Shown here in pieces: positions 33,987-44,497 of a stretch of DNA of 64,000 bases. The notes under the pieces were generated by a model. It was not told where the DNA came from and made no database searches. It saw only the letters and a list, made by a program, of their open reading frames with translations. The translations under genes were made by a program, and so were the position numbers. This DNA comes from Erythrobacteraceae bacterium Alg239-R51 (lineage in GTDB: Bacteria > Pseudomonadota > Alphaproteobacteria > Sphingomonadales > Sphingomonadaceae), in NCBI GenBank assembly GCA_947331495.1, contig CAMZOI010000001.1:1674001-1738000 (forward strand). The letters run 5' to 3'. Position 1 is the first letter of the stretch; each line of letters opens with the position of its first letter.

Positions 33987-34018
33987 ACGGCGCAGGACTT
34001 CGGTCACGCGCCGTTTTC
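33987..34018 (+). terminator. Rho-independent terminator of the PEP-CTERM gene
   Basis: Stem ACGGCGC/GCGCCGT (33987-33993 with 34008-34014) is followed by TTTTC on the plus strand. It sits in the gap to the convergent TPR gene. Confidence 0.75.
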
Positions 34019-34040
34019 GATTGATCGACCCCCTTTTCGT

Positions 34041-35564
34041 CTAGCTCGATGACGCTTCGGCGAGATGGCGTTCGATAGTCGGGTTATCCGGATCAAGACG
34101 GGCGGCACGCCGCAACATTTCAAGTCCTTTGTTTCGCTCGCCGTGCCGGACAAGCAGCCAGCCTGCCGTGTCGAGAATTGATGCGTTGTCAGGTTCCATC
34201 CTGGCCGCTTTCAGCGCCAGGTCGAGTGCAGCCTTGTCCTTGCCCAGCTTTTCCTTCGCGAAAGCTAGATTGTTCAACACCAGTGCGTTGCTCGATCCGG
34301 TGCGTCCGATGATCGACTCGTAGTGTTCTTCCGCATCGCTCCACTGACGGTTCCGCAAGGCCTTGTCCGCCTTCGCCAGTTCGCCGCCCAGCCATTCGGG
34401 CGAAGGTTCGCGAAGGCGCTGGGCAAACGAAGCCGCCGACCCGCTATCGGCAGCCTTGGCAGCCCGAGCTGCCAACCGAAGTTCGGCCGGACTGGCGTCA
34501 GGTCGACTGGCAAGCGGACGAATGGTGTTCAATGCGGCGGCGGCATCATTCGAGGCCAGTTGCGCACGGGCGACCAGCCTTCGCAACGGACGAGAATTCG
34601 GGCTGCGGGACATTTCACGGTTCAGAAATCCCAGAGCGACGGTTGGTTGCTCCAGCTCGATAAGGGCTTCGCCATACAGGGCTGTCATCCCGACGGTTTC
34701 GTTCAGGAGCGCCTCATGGGGCTGTAACTGTTTGCGGACATTTTCCCAATTTCCTCTCCCGGCTGCAATCTGCGCATTCAGGTAGGCGACCGAACGATCA
34801 TCGGGTGCAACCTCCGTCAGCTCGGTTGCGAGCGCTTCCGCCTGTTCGTAGCGGCCGGTCCGCGCCAGCACTTTCCCCTTCCCAAGCAACCCATCGAAAT
34901 TGCCCGGACGCAGCGCGAGCGCGCGATCAAAGGACTGCAGAGCGGCTGGAAGGTCGTTCCGGGCAGCGAAGATATCTCCACGAACAAGGTGCGCCCTGAC
35001 GGACTTCGGATCTGCATCAAGCGCTTCGGTTGCGAGCTGAGTGGCATTGACCGCATCACCCTGGGCCAGTTGAAACCGTGCGAAGGATGCGAGCAACTCG
35101 GCATCGGGTCGTTCGCGCGAAACGCCGGCCTCGAAAGCTTCGGCAGCAGCTTCAAAATCCTCCTGCCCGATATAGGCAAGGGCCCGGATACGATCGGCGG
35201 CGGCTGTCGGCAGACCATCGACAGCAGCCAGCGCTGCATCGAACCGGCCGCGCAACACTTCCGCCTCGCCCAGGACAACCGCCACACCGGGGGAAGCTGC
35301 AAATTCCGTCGGCAAACCGGAGAGGGTTGTCGCGGCGCCCTCGCCGTCGCCCAGAGCGACCAGCGTGCGGGCAAGGAGCAGACGCATCTCGTTGTCGCCC
35401 GGTTGCTGCTCAAGCCCTGCGACCAGGAACACCCGCGCTGCGCGATAATCATGTGCGGCGAAAGCTTCTTCGGCGTTCGCGAAACTTGTTTCAGGATCAG
35501 GAGCGCAGGCTGCAAGAGCCGCACTCAGGAGAAACGGGAAAGCGAATAAGCGAGCCTTGACCAT
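34041..35564 (-). CDS. TPR-repeat lipoprotein
   Basis: A 507-residue lipoprotein: signal peptide with lipobox LAAC (Cys20), then many tetratricopeptide repeats (for example SFANAEEAFAAHDYRAARVFLVAGLEQQPGD, AALQSFDRALALRPGNFDGLLGKGKVLAR, and a final ALDLALKAARMEPDNASILDTAGWLLVRHGERNKGLEMLRRAARLDPDNP). TPR solenoids serve as assembly platforms. It faces a PEP-CTERM protein gene and is reminiscent of, but shorter than, the TPR lipoproteins of PEP-CTERM/exopolysaccharide systems. ATG 35564 was preferred to 35600. Confidence 0.85.
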   Translation of the reverse strand: MVKARLFAFPFLLSAALAACAPDPETSFANAEEAFAAHDYRAARVFLVAGLEQQPGDNEMRLLLARTLVALGDGEGAATTLSGLPTEFAASPGVAVVLGEAEVLRGRFDAALAAVDGLPTAAADRIRALAYIGQEDFEAAAEAFEAGVSRERPDAELLASFARFQLAQGDAVNATQLATEALDADPKSVRAHLVRGDIFAARNDLPAALQSFDRALALRPGNFDGLLGKGKVLARTGRYEQAEALATELTEVAPDDRSVAYLNAQIAAGRGNWENVRKQLQPHEALLNETVGMTALYGEALIELEQPTVALGFLNREMSRSPNSRPLRRLVARAQLASNDAAAALNTIRPLASRPDASPAELRLAARAAKAADSGSAASFAQRLREPSPEWLGGELAKADKALRNRQWSDAEEHYESIIGRTGSSNALVLNNLAFAKEKLGKDKAALDLALKAARMEPDNASILDTAGWLLVRHGERNKGLEMLRRAARLDPDNPTIERHLAEASSS

Positions 35565-35652
35565 GCCGGAAACGATAGCAGAAACCGATAAAGGCTTCAT
35601 AAAAATATAACGACGGATTGGGAAGGATGGGTAAACGTTCCGCTGTCAGGCT

Positions 35653-35680
35653 CTGGCAATTCGCCAAGCGTCCGTATAAG
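35653..35680 (+). promoter_or_regulatory. Predicted promoter for ychF
   Basis: CTGGCA (35653-35658), a 16-base spacer and TATAAG (35675-35680), 33 bases before the ychF start. Sequence match only. Confidence 0.45.
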
Positions 35681-35712
35681 GGCGCGACCATTCATTTTTT
35701 CCGGAGTTTTCC

Positions 35713-36813
35713 ATGGGTTTCCGTTGCGGGATCGTCGGTCTGCCGAATGTCGGCAAGTCCACTTTGTTCAATGCCTTGACCGAGACGCAGGCCGCCCAGG
35801 CTGCGAACTACCCCTTCTGCACTATCGAGCCCAATGTAGGACAGGTCGCCGTGCCCGACCCGCGGCTGCAAAAGATCGCAAGCATTGCCAAATCTGCCAA
35901 GGTGGTTCCGACACAACTCGCCTTTGTCGATATAGCGGGCCTGGTGAAGGGTGCGAGCAAGGGCGAAGGTCTGGGTAACCAGTTCCTCGGGAATATCCGC
36001 GAGGTCGATGCGATCGTGCACGTACTCCGCTGCTTCGAAGACGACGATGTCCAACATGTCTCGAACAAGGTCGACCCTCTGACCGACGCTGAGGTGGTCG
36101 AGACCGAACTGCTGCTGGCAGATCTCGAGAGCCTTGAGAAAAGAGTACCCAATGCGCAGAAGCGCGCGACTGCGGGGGACAAGGAGGCGAAGCTCACTGC
36201 GAGCGTGCTCGGCCAGGCCCTCGAACTCCTTCGCGAGGGAAAACCCGCGCGTCTCACCGAACCGAAAGACGAGGAGGAAGTGCGCGTCTTCGCTCAGGCA
36301 CAGCTCCTGACCGCAAAGCCGGTTCTCTACGTGTGCAATGTCGGCGAAGAAGATGCCGCGACAGGGAATGACCTTTCGGAACAGGTGTTCGCCAAGGCGG
36401 AGCGCGAGAACGCGGAAGCCGTTGTCGTCTCCGCGGCGATCGAAAGCGAGCTTGTCGCAATGGAAGGCGAAGACCGCGCCGAATATCTGAGCGAACTCGG
36501 CCTTTCGCAAAGCGGCCTCAGCCGGGTGATCGAGGCTGGCTACAAGCTGCTCGGCCTGCAGACTTTCTTCACGGCCGGGCCGAAGGAAGCGCGCGCCTGG
36601 ACTTTTCCAGCAGGAGCGAAAGCCCCACAGGCCGCCGGCGAAATCCACACCGATTTCGAGAAAGGCTTCATCCGGGCCGAGACCATCGCATATGACGATT
36701 ATCTGGCCCTGGGCGGAGAAAGCGGCGCACGCGAAGCTGGAAAGCTCAGGCAGGAAGGCAAGGAGTACCTCGTCCAGGATGGGGACGTCATGTTGTTCAA
36801 GTTCAACGTGTAG
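35713..36813 (+). CDS. ychF: Redox-regulated ATPase YchF (Obg family)
   Basis: A ribosome-associated P-loop ATPase of the Obg/TRAFAC class, linked to oxidative-stress control. At 366 residues it has the normal length. Walker A is GLPNVGKST (residues 9-17), switch/G3 is FVDIAGLVKGASKGEGLGNQFL, followed by an alpha-helical insertion and a C-terminal TGS domain (LQTFFTAGPKEARAWTF, GEIHTDFEKGFIRAE). It is followed after 10 bases by a phosphodiesterase gene and is likely co-transcribed with it. Confidence 0.96.
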   Translation: MGFRCGIVGLPNVGKSTLFNALTETQAAQAANYPFCTIEPNVGQVAVPDPRLQKIASIAKSAKVVPTQLAFVDIAGLVKGASKGEGLGNQFLGNIREVDAIVHVLRCFEDDDVQHVSNKVDPLTDAEVVETELLLADLESLEKRVPNAQKRATAGDKEAKLTASVLGQALELLREGKPARLTEPKDEEEVRVFAQAQLLTAKPVLYVCNVGEEDAATGNDLSEQVFAKAERENAEAVVVSAAIESELVAMEGEDRAEYLSELGLSQSGLSRVIEAGYKLLGLQTFFTAGPKEARAWTFPAGAKAPQAAGEIHTDFEKGFIRAETIAYDDYLALGGESGAREAGKLRQEGKEYLVQDGDVMLFKFNV

Positions 36814-36823
36814 AAGGCGATCC

Positions 36824-38092
36824 ATGAAGAACATTGTCGCCGCGTTCGCTTTATCGCTTTGCGGCATTCTTGGCGGGTGCACGACACCGTCGAATGTCCC
36901 GGCCGATCATGTCGCTCTTGAAGAACGCGCTCCGGTCACAATCCTGGTTTCGATCGACGGCTTCCATCCCGACTTTCTGGATCGCGGACTGACGCCCACG
37001 CTTTCAAGGCTTGCCGCTGACGGTGCGACCGCGAAGATGCGCCCGTCCTTCCCGACCAAGACCTTTCCCAATCACTGGACCCTCGTGACCGGGCTGGTCC
37101 CCGACCATCATGGAATTACCGCGAACAGGATGGAGGATCAGGGCAGACCGGAAGAACCGTTCTCCATGGCGACGGTCGATCCTTACTGGTGGAACGAGGC
37201 CAAGCCTGTCTGGGTAGAAGCCGAGCAAGCGGGTATCCGCAGCGCTGCCATGTTCTGGCCCGGTTCGGCCGTGCCCTGGGGCGGAACGGCGGTACGATAC
37301 GGGCCGGTCGAGGACGGCATTCTGCCGAGCGACTGGCAGCAGTTCTCGATGCAGGTCTCGAACACGCAAAGGGTCAATGCCGTACTGGATTGGCTGCGCC
37401 GTCCCGAAGACATCCGGCCCCAATTCATTACGCTTTATTTCGATACTGTCGATAGCGCCGGTCATGACGGCGGACCTGAGAGCGCGGAAGTCGACGCCGC
37501 TTTGCGCGATGTCGATACGCATATCGAACATCTTGTGGAGGGTCTGTCTCAGCTCGGTCAGCCAGCGAACCTCGTCATCGTTTCCGATCACGGAATGGCG
37601 GCGACAAGTTCGGAGCGGGTAATCGCTCTCGATGAAATTCTTGCCGATGGCACTTACCGCCTGGTTGAAGCGGGCGCCTACGCGACGTTCGAACCGGTCG
37701 CCGGCCGGGAAGCTTATCTTGCAGCAGCGCTCGATGCGGATCATCCGCACATGGAATGCTGGCCCAAGGAAGAGATTCCGGCGCGCTTCGAATACGGTTC
37801 CCATGATCGTATCCCGCCGTTCTTCTGCCTTCCCGAGACTGGATGGACTATCTCCGCAACCCGTTCCGACGTTGAATGGACCGGCGGCAATCACGGATAC
37901 GATCCTTTCGCGCCGGAAATGTCTGCTTTGTTCGTCGCAAATGGTCCGGCATTTCGTGAGGGTGTCATCTTGGAGCCGTTTCAGAACACCGTGATCGCGC
38001 CCCTCCTGCGGGTCCTGATCGGACTTCCTGCGTCGGAGCGGGCGGACGGTTCGCTTGCTCCCGTCGCGCACGCTCTCTCGGTGCAAGACTAA
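36824..38092 (+). CDS. ENPP-like nucleotide pyrophosphatase/phosphodiesterase lipoprotein
   Basis: A 422-residue alkaline-phosphatase superfamily enzyme anchored as a lipoprotein (lipobox LGGC, Cys19). Two-metal-site residues typical of ectonucleotide pyrophosphatases are visible: SIDGFHPDFLD, nucleophile Thr in FPTKTFPNHWTLVTG, DSAGHDGGP, VSDHGM and GGNHGYD. It probably hydrolyses nucleotide or phospholipid phosphodiesters in the periplasm. ATG 36824 follows the ychF stop by 10 bases. Confidence 0.9.
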   Translation: MKNIVAAFALSLCGILGGCTTPSNVPADHVALEERAPVTILVSIDGFHPDFLDRGLTPTLSRLAADGATAKMRPSFPTKTFPNHWTLVTGLVPDHHGITANRMEDQGRPEEPFSMATVDPYWWNEAKPVWVEAEQAGIRSAAMFWPGSAVPWGGTAVRYGPVEDGILPSDWQQFSMQVSNTQRVNAVLDWLRRPEDIRPQFITLYFDTVDSAGHDGGPESAEVDAALRDVDTHIEHLVEGLSQLGQPANLVIVSDHGMAATSSERVIALDEILADGTYRLVEAGAYATFEPVAGREAYLAAALDADHPHMECWPKEEIPARFEYGSHDRIPPFFCLPETGWTISATRSDVEWTGGNHGYDPFAPEMSALFVANGPAFREGVILEPFQNTVIAPLLRVLIGLPASERADGSLAPVAHALSVQD

Positions 38093-38099
38093 CCGATAC

Positions 38100-38124
38100 G
38101 GAACGGTTCTCCCCATCCCTCGTT
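38100..38124 (+). promoter_or_regulatory. EcfG-type general stress promoter before the DUF1206 gene
   Basis: GGAAC (38100-38104), a 16-base spacer and CGTT (38121-38124), 29 bases before the GTG start. This equals the alphaproteobacterial sigma-EcfG/SigT consensus. Confidence 0.75.
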
Positions 38125-38153
38125 TGCAAACCTAAGCAACAGGGGAGTGAGAC

Positions 38154-38972
38154 GTGGTCGACAAGTCAGAGAAATTCAATTGGCTGGTACGGGTGGGCTA
38201 TTTCAGCCGAGCAATTCTGTATTTCGTGCTGGGCCTTATCGCACTGACCAGCGCGGACCGGATCGCCGAAGGCACCAATGGCATCTTTCGCGCAATTCAG
38301 GATTATCCCGCAGGAACGGTGATCCTGTGGATCATGGTCGTTGGCTTGATCGCTTACGCCCTGTTCCGCTTCTGCTCGCTCTTTTTCGACATCGAGAACA
38401 ACGGTTCCGATGCCAAAGGCTGGGGCAAACGGTTGGGCCACGCGGGAAGCGGTATCGCTCACCTCGCCTTGGCCTTTTCAGCTTTCCAGTTCGCGAACAG
38501 CGATACCGGTTCTGGCTCAGGCGGCGGCGGTTCCGGTGGTGGCGCGCAGGAGGCGGCGTCTGGCGTGCTTTCGGTTGAATTTGGCGGTGTCGTACTCGGG
38601 CTCCTCGGAATTGCCTTGTTTGTCGCGGCGTTTCATCAGGCCAAGAAGGGCATCACGGGAAGTTTCATGAACCGCATCAGCGCCAGCGCTCCGGATGCCA
38701 CCCGCTGGCTGGGTGGAGCAGGATTTCTGGCTCGGGCAGTCGTCTACATCGTTATAGGCTGGTCGCTGTTTCAAGCCGGCTTCATGTCCAGCGGGGCAAG
38801 CCAGATCAAGACGCTGGGCGATGCCGTCGCCAGCCTGGCCGGCGAAGGGTTTGTCTTTACCCTGACCGCAATCGGTCTGATGTTGTTCGGCCTCTTCAGC
38901 CTGGTGCTGGCGCGCTATCGCATCATTCCTGAGCTGGATTCCGATGCAGGCGTCCCGAAGTTCCGGACTTGA
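38154..38972 (+). CDS. DUF1206 membrane protein
   Basis: A 272-residue protein with six predicted membrane helices in three pairs, matching the triple-repeat DUF1206 family (WLVRVGYFSRAILYFVLGLIAL and the related WLGGAGFLARAVVYIVIGWSLF are two of the repeats). A Gly/Ser-rich linker (residues about 120-132) joins the first two units. Function unknown. GTG 38154 has AGGGGAG nine bases before it. The EcfG-type promoter just upstream suggests general-stress induction. A strong terminator follows. Confidence 0.87.
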   Translation: MVDKSEKFNWLVRVGYFSRAILYFVLGLIALTSADRIAEGTNGIFRAIQDYPAGTVILWIMVVGLIAYALFRFCSLFFDIENNGSDAKGWGKRLGHAGSGIAHLALAFSAFQFANSDTGSGSGGGGSGGGAQEAASGVLSVEFGGVVLGLLGIALFVAAFHQAKKGITGSFMNRISASAPDATRWLGGAGFLARAVVYIVIGWSLFQAGFMSSGASQIKTLGDAVASLAGEGFVFTLTAIGLMLFGLFSLVLARYRIIPELDSDAGVPKFRT

Positions 38973-39006
38973 AGACCAGACGTACATTGAAGCGGAAGAC
39001 AGATAT

Positions 39007-39039
39007 GAGGCGAGCCACCGGATGGCTCGCCTCTTTCTT
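39007..39039 (+). terminator. Rho-independent terminator of the DUF1206 gene
   Basis: A perfect 11-pair stem (GAGGCGAGCCA/TGGCTCGCCTC, 39007-39017 with 39023-39033) and a five-base loop are followed by TTTCTT. Confidence 0.9.
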
Positions 39040-39068
39040 GACGTGATGGAACCTGCTGAAAGCACTCT

Positions 39069-39527
39069 ATGAAATATTATGAAGATATCGAAATCGGCAG
39101 TTCGAAGAGCTTCGGACGCTACGAAGTGACACGCGAGGAAGTACTCGAATTCGCTTCCAAATACGATCCGCAACCGTTCCATCTCGACAACGCCGCCGCT
39201 GCACAGACGCATTTTGGCAAAATATCGGCCAGCGGATGGCATACTTGCGCGATGACCATGGCAATGATGGTCGAAAACATGAAGGTCGACCGCCAGGCCG
39301 GGCTCGGCTCCCCCGGCGTCGACAGCCTGCGTTGGCTCAAGCCGGTCTATCCCGGCGATATCCTGCGATGCGAAAGCGAGATCATCGAGAAACGCCGGAG
39401 CAAGTCGCGGCCGGACATGGGCATATTCAAAGGCCGTAACCAGACCTACAACCAGAACGACGAACTGGTGCTGGAAATGGTTTCGAACGGCCTAATTCGC
39501 GTTCGCGATCGTGACGGATCGGACTAG
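39069..39527 (+). CDS. MaoC family dehydratase
   Basis: A 152-residue hot-dog-fold enzyme of the MaoC/R-specific enoyl-CoA hydratase group. The hydratase-2 region reads KYDPQPFHLDNAAAAQTHFGKISASGWHT, with the expected Asp and His. It probably hydrates trans-2-enoyl-CoA or a related thioester. It is a single-gene unit whose stop is one base from the stop of the convergent lipoprotein gene. Confidence 0.9.
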   Translation: MKYYEDIEIGSSKSFGRYEVTREEVLEFASKYDPQPFHLDNAAAAQTHFGKISASGWHTCAMTMAMMVENMKVDRQAGLGSPGVDSLRWLKPVYPGDILRCESEIIEKRRSKSRPDMGIFKGRNQTYNQNDELVLEMVSNGLIRVRDRDGSD

Positions 39528-39528
39528 G

Positions 39529-40014
39529 TTAGGCTCCGCACTGCACGAGGCCCGACGCGCGGTACACAACGCGGTCCTTCTCATCGGTAACGGTCAGGAT
39601 GCCTGGATAGTCGGTCGTCTCGATACCGCTTCGTTCCCTCTCGCTCTCATCCAGCTCGAGCGTGAAGGAATAATCGCGGCCGTCATACTTGCGACGCGCC
39701 ATGTAAGGCAGCTCCCTGCTGCCCTTGTCTGCCGCGAACCGCAGGATCTCCTCTCCTCGCTTCATGTAACCTTCGTTTGCCTGGGCCAGCGCGATGGCAC
39801 CCAGGCCGCCGCCTTGGGGCACGAAGCTGCATCCGGCACCATATAGGTCATTCGCCTCGATATGAGGATAGCGTATCGGTAAAGGGGTCAGCACCTCGAC
39901 TGGCGGTTCCTGATTAGCCTCTACCTCGGCGACGGCCAGTTGCCGGTCCGCTTGCGTCGTTTCATCCGAACAGCCGGAAAATGCCAGCAGCACAACTGCG
40001 ATTGCGTAGCGCAT
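39529..40014 (-). CDS. Lipoprotein of unknown function
   Basis: A 161-residue lipoprotein (signal peptide to lipobox FSGC, Cys15). Two later cysteines (GAGCSFVPQGGG and GLVQCGA) may pair. The motif NDLYGAGCSFVPQ is a plausible family mark, but I do not recognise the family. ATG 40014 overlaps the mutL stop by one base (TGATG), so it is translationally coupled to mutL. Confidence 0.75.
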   Translation of the reverse strand: MRYAIAVVLLAFSGCSDETTQADRQLAVAEVEANQEPPVEVLTPLPIRYPHIEANDLYGAGCSFVPQGGGLGAIALAQANEGYMKRGEEILRFAADKGSRELPYMARRKYDGRDYSFTLELDESERERSGIETTDYPGILTVTDEKDRVVYRASGLVQCGA

Positions 40015-41813
40015 CAATGCCTCCCGAAAAGCTTCTCGACATCGTCCATGGATAGCTTAACCCACGTAGGGCGCCCATGGTTGCATTGGCCCGAACGCGG
40101 TGTGCGCTCCATCTCCCGCAGCAGGGCGTTCATCTCGTCAACCCGCAGCACCCGCCCTGCCCTCACCGAACCGTGGCAGGCCATGGTCGCCAGAACGAGG
40201 TCGAGTTTTTCACCCAACAGCAAGGCTTCGCCGTTCAGCGCGAGATCGTCGTCGATATCACGCAGCAGTTTTTCAGGATCGGTCCGCGCGATCGCGTGCG
40301 GTAGACTGCGCACCAGCATGGCTGAGGGACCGAAGCGTTCTATCGCCAGCCCGTGCTCGGCAAGCACGTCGGCGGCTTCTTCGAGCCGGTCGCACGAGGT
40401 CTCGTCGAGTTCGACGACCTCGGGGATCAGCAGAGCCTGATTGCGCGCCACCGCTTCCTCTGCACCGGCCTGCCTCAGCCGTTCGAGTACGAGACGCTCG
40501 TGCGCGGCATGTTGATCGACCAGGACCAGCCCGTCTTTCGCTTCAGCCACGATGTAAGTGTTCGCGACCTGACCGCGTGCGATTCCGAGCGGATAATCCT
40601 CATCCGGCCCGAGAGTTTCGCCCTCCACCGCGCGTCCATGCGGTTGCGCCAGAACATCCGTATCCGCTCCCGACCAGGCGGCACGGGATTCCGAAACATG
40701 TCGAGCTGGGGCGGACCAATCCCTCCCTTCGAAAATGGATCGCATGGCGGCGGACGGTTCATCTCTGGCTGGTTCAGTCTGCCACCGCCCCATTGCTGCC
40801 GCGTCGGGGGCCTGCGCACTCCGCCGATCGCCGGTCGCCAGCGCCTGTCGCAACCCGGACACGATGAATCCGCGAACAGCCTGCGGATCGCGGAAACGAA
40901 CTTCGGTTTTTGCCGGGTGGACGTTCACGTCGACGTCCTCCGGCGGCAATTCTAGAAACAGTGCCAGGACGGCATGCCTGTCACGGGCGAGCATATCTGC
41001 ATAGGCACCCCGGACAGCGCCGGTGAGCAGCCGGTCTTTTACCGGACGACCGTTGACGAACAGATACTGGTGGTCGGCGATACCGCGATTATAGGTTGGC
41101 AAGCCGGCCAGGCCGGTCAGACGCATGGCACCGCGTTCCAGGTCGACAGCCACGCCGTTGTCCTTCAGTTCACGGGCAATGATCTGTGCGACACGGTGCC
41201 CCAGACCTTCACCGCCCTGAACGTTCAATATCCGTCTTTCGCCATGATCGAGGACGATCGCGATCTCCGGCCGGGCCATGGCGAGGCGCCTTACGACATC
41301 GAGACAGGCGGCATATTCGCTGCGGGGCGTGCGCAGGAATTTGCGGCGTGCAGGTACCTTTCCGAACAGGTGCTCGACGCGCACCCTCGTCCCCGGCGGC
41401 AGGGCGGCAGGGCCTTCGGCGATGGTGACACCGTGGTCGACGACACGTCTCCAGCCCTGCTCGGCAGTTGCCGGACGACTTTCGATCGTGAACCGCGCTA
41501 CACTGGCGATGCTCGGAAGGGCCTCGCCCCGAAAACCAAGTGTCGAAACCAGTTCGATGGCATCGTCCGACAGTTTGGAAGTTGCGTGGCGTTCAAGAGC
41601 AAGAGACATCTCTTCTGCAGTCATTCCGCAGCCGTCGTCTGTGACCTCCAGACTGGTCAGCCCCCCCTCGACCAGTTTTATCGCGATGCGCGAAGCACCC
41701 GCATCGATCGCGTTTTCGACCAGTTCCTTGAGCGCCGACGATGGCCGTTCCACCACCTCGCCAGCAGCGATGCGATTGACCAGAGTGTCGGGCAGACGGC
41801 GTATCTTGGGCAT
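40014..41813 (-). CDS. mutL: DNA mismatch repair protein MutL
   Basis: MutL couples MutS mismatch recognition to strand incision. At 599 residues it is complete. The N-terminal GHKL ATPase shows ELVENAIDAGA, DDGCGM and GFRGEALPSI. The C-terminal domain has the endonuclease motif DQHAAHERLVLE (DQHA-x2-E-x4-E), plus ACHGSVRAG and CNHGRPTW. This indicates the nicking type of MutL expected where MutH is absent. A small lipoprotein gene is coupled downstream. Confidence 0.95.
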   Translation of the reverse strand: MPKIRRLPDTLVNRIAAGEVVERPSSALKELVENAIDAGASRIAIKLVEGGLTSLEVTDDGCGMTAEEMSLALERHATSKLSDDAIELVSTLGFRGEALPSIASVARFTIESRPATAEQGWRRVVDHGVTIAEGPAALPPGTRVRVEHLFGKVPARRKFLRTPRSEYAACLDVVRRLAMARPEIAIVLDHGERRILNVQGGEGLGHRVAQIIARELKDNGVAVDLERGAMRLTGLAGLPTYNRGIADHQYLFVNGRPVKDRLLTGAVRGAYADMLARDRHAVLALFLELPPEDVDVNVHPAKTEVRFRDPQAVRGFIVSGLRQALATGDRRSAQAPDAAAMGRWQTEPARDEPSAAMRSIFEGRDWSAPARHVSESRAAWSGADTDVLAQPHGRAVEGETLGPDEDYPLGIARGQVANTYIVAEAKDGLVLVDQHAAHERLVLERLRQAGAEEAVARNQALLIPEVVELDETSCDRLEEAADVLAEHGLAIERFGPSAMLVRSLPHAIARTDPEKLLRDIDDDLALNGEALLLGEKLDLVLATMACHGSVRAGRVLRVDEMNALLREMERTPRSGQCNHGRPTWVKLSMDDVEKLFGRH

Positions 41814-41920
41814 GTGGAAACCAGTTTAGCGACGGAGCGCTTCGAATCCGAGCCGGGTTGCAATACTATCCCCGATCACTGCTACGGAAATTTTTGGCAT
41901 TCGGCGCGTAATATAGCTAA

Positions 41921-43051
<1,131 letters not shown>

Positions 43052-43055
43052 GTTC

Positions 43056-43946
43056 ATGACAGCGTCGGGCCAGCGACGCTCGGGCTATTCGCGCAGAGCA
43101 CAATACAATCTGTTTACCGGCTATATCGTTGCCGGCATCGGCGCGCTGATCGGTGCTGCCCTTCTGGCCGTGTCCTTCTTCCAGCCCAGCCTGTTCGGCG
43201 GATTGCGCTCGGCTGCGAATGACGGGGTCAGTCCGGCGACCGAGACCGCATCGACAGTGCGGACCGGAAGCAAGGGAGTATGGGACTCGATCGCCGGTTA
43301 TTATCGCGCCGGGTCCAAGAATGCCGCGCTAAAACGCGAGATGGAAATCGCGCGTATCCGCTTGGCTGAAGCGAAGGCGGTCAAGCAGGAAAACGAACGA
43401 TTGAAAGGCTTGCTCGGTCTGCAGGACGAAGATGTTGCGCCAGTAGCGGTTGCCCGTCTGGTTGGTTCGACGGCATCCAGTTCGCGTCGCTTCGCATATG
43501 TCGGCGCTGGCGCGAATGATGGCGTTACTGTTGGCATGCCGGTTCGCAGCCCCCGCGGCGTTGTCGGGCGAATCCTCGAAACAGGTGATGACAGTTCGCG
43601 GGTTCTGTTGCTGACCGATACCGAGAGCGTGCTGCCGGTTCGTCGCGCCCAGGACGAGGTGGTCGCCTTCGCCGAAGGCCGTGGTGACGGCTTGCTGCGT
43701 ATCCGGCTCATCAATCTGGGACTCAATCCGCTTGAGCCCGGAGACGTGTTCGTGACCAGTGGGGCAGGCGGATATTATCGCCCCGGAACCGCTGTGGCGA
43801 TACTTGCGGAAAAGACCGACGACGGCGGTTTGGCCCGGATTATCAGCGATCCCGCCGCAACCGATTTCGTGGCGATCCAGCCGATTTTCGAGCCAGAAGC
43901 AGCATCCGGCGCCACGACCCCGGTCGCGCAGGAACTCGGCGACTGA
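43056..43946 (+). CDS. mreC: Rod-shape-determining protein MreC
   Basis: Inner-membrane, mainly periplasmic scaffold that activates PBP2-RodA. A 296-residue protein with one N-terminal membrane helix (YIVAGIGALIGAALLAVSFF), a coiled coil (KNAALKREMEIARIRLAEAKAVKQENERLKGLL), and the beta domains (GVTVGMPVRSPRGVVGRI, GDVFVTSGAGGYYRPGTAVA). It starts four bases after mreB and overlaps mreD by one base. Confidence 0.95.
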   Translation: MTASGQRRSGYSRRAQYNLFTGYIVAGIGALIGAALLAVSFFQPSLFGGLRSAANDGVSPATETASTVRTGSKGVWDSIAGYYRAGSKNAALKREMEIARIRLAEAKAVKQENERLKGLLGLQDEDVAPVAVARLVGSTASSSRRFAYVGAGANDGVTVGMPVRSPRGVVGRILETGDDSSRVLLLTDTESVLPVRRAQDEVVAFAEGRGDGLLRIRLINLGLNPLEPGDVFVTSGAGGYYRPGTAVAILAEKTDDGGLARIISDPAATDFVAIQPIFEPEAASGATTPVAQELGD

Positions 43947-44497
43947 TGGAGCGCAACGATCCGCGCTCTCGTAGCGATGCCTATGGCAGTCGTATCAACC
44001 GTTCCCATTCGCCTGTCGTCGCCACGATCATCCCGTGGATATCCATACCCCTTGGTTCCATCCTGCCGATCTTCGTAATCGCCACGGCGTTGCCGATAAT
44101 CCCTCCTTTCGGCTTTCTGATGTTGCTTGCTTGGCGCCTGGTACGTCCGGGCCTATTGCCTGTTTGGGTGGGAATACCGCTGGGACTGTTCGATGACCTG
44201 TTCAATGGTCAGCCGTTTGGCTTTGCGGTATTCACCTGGTCGGTCGCGCTGTTGGCTATCGAATTGATCGAGGCCCGTTTTCCATGGCGGGCGTTCTGGC
44301 AGGACTGGTTAACCGCAAGTATATTGATCTTCGGCTATCTGATGTTCGGGTGGCTGCTGTCCGGAGCTACGCCGAACCTTCATTCGCTCGTCGCCATGGT
44401 GCCTCAACTCGTGCTTACTATCCTGCTCTTTCCTCTCGCCGCGCGTTTCGTGTCGTTGCTCGACCGCGTCCGCCTGACGCGCTGGAGGACGATGTGA
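43946..44497 (+). CDS. mreD: Rod-shape-determining protein MreD
   Basis: A 183-residue inner-membrane protein with about five helices, including the family stretch GLLPVWVGIPLGLFDDLFNGQPFG. It is the membrane component of the elongasome, between MreC and PBP2. Coupled on both sides by TGATG overlaps. Confidence 0.93.
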   Translation: MERNDPRSRSDAYGSRINRSHSPVVATIIPWISIPLGSILPIFVIATALPIIPPFGFLMLLAWRLVRPGLLPVWVGIPLGLFDDLFNGQPFGFAVFTWSVALLAIELIEARFPWRAFWQDWLTASILIFGYLMFGWLLSGATPNLHSLVAMVPQLVLTILLFPLAARFVSLLDRVRLTRWRTM

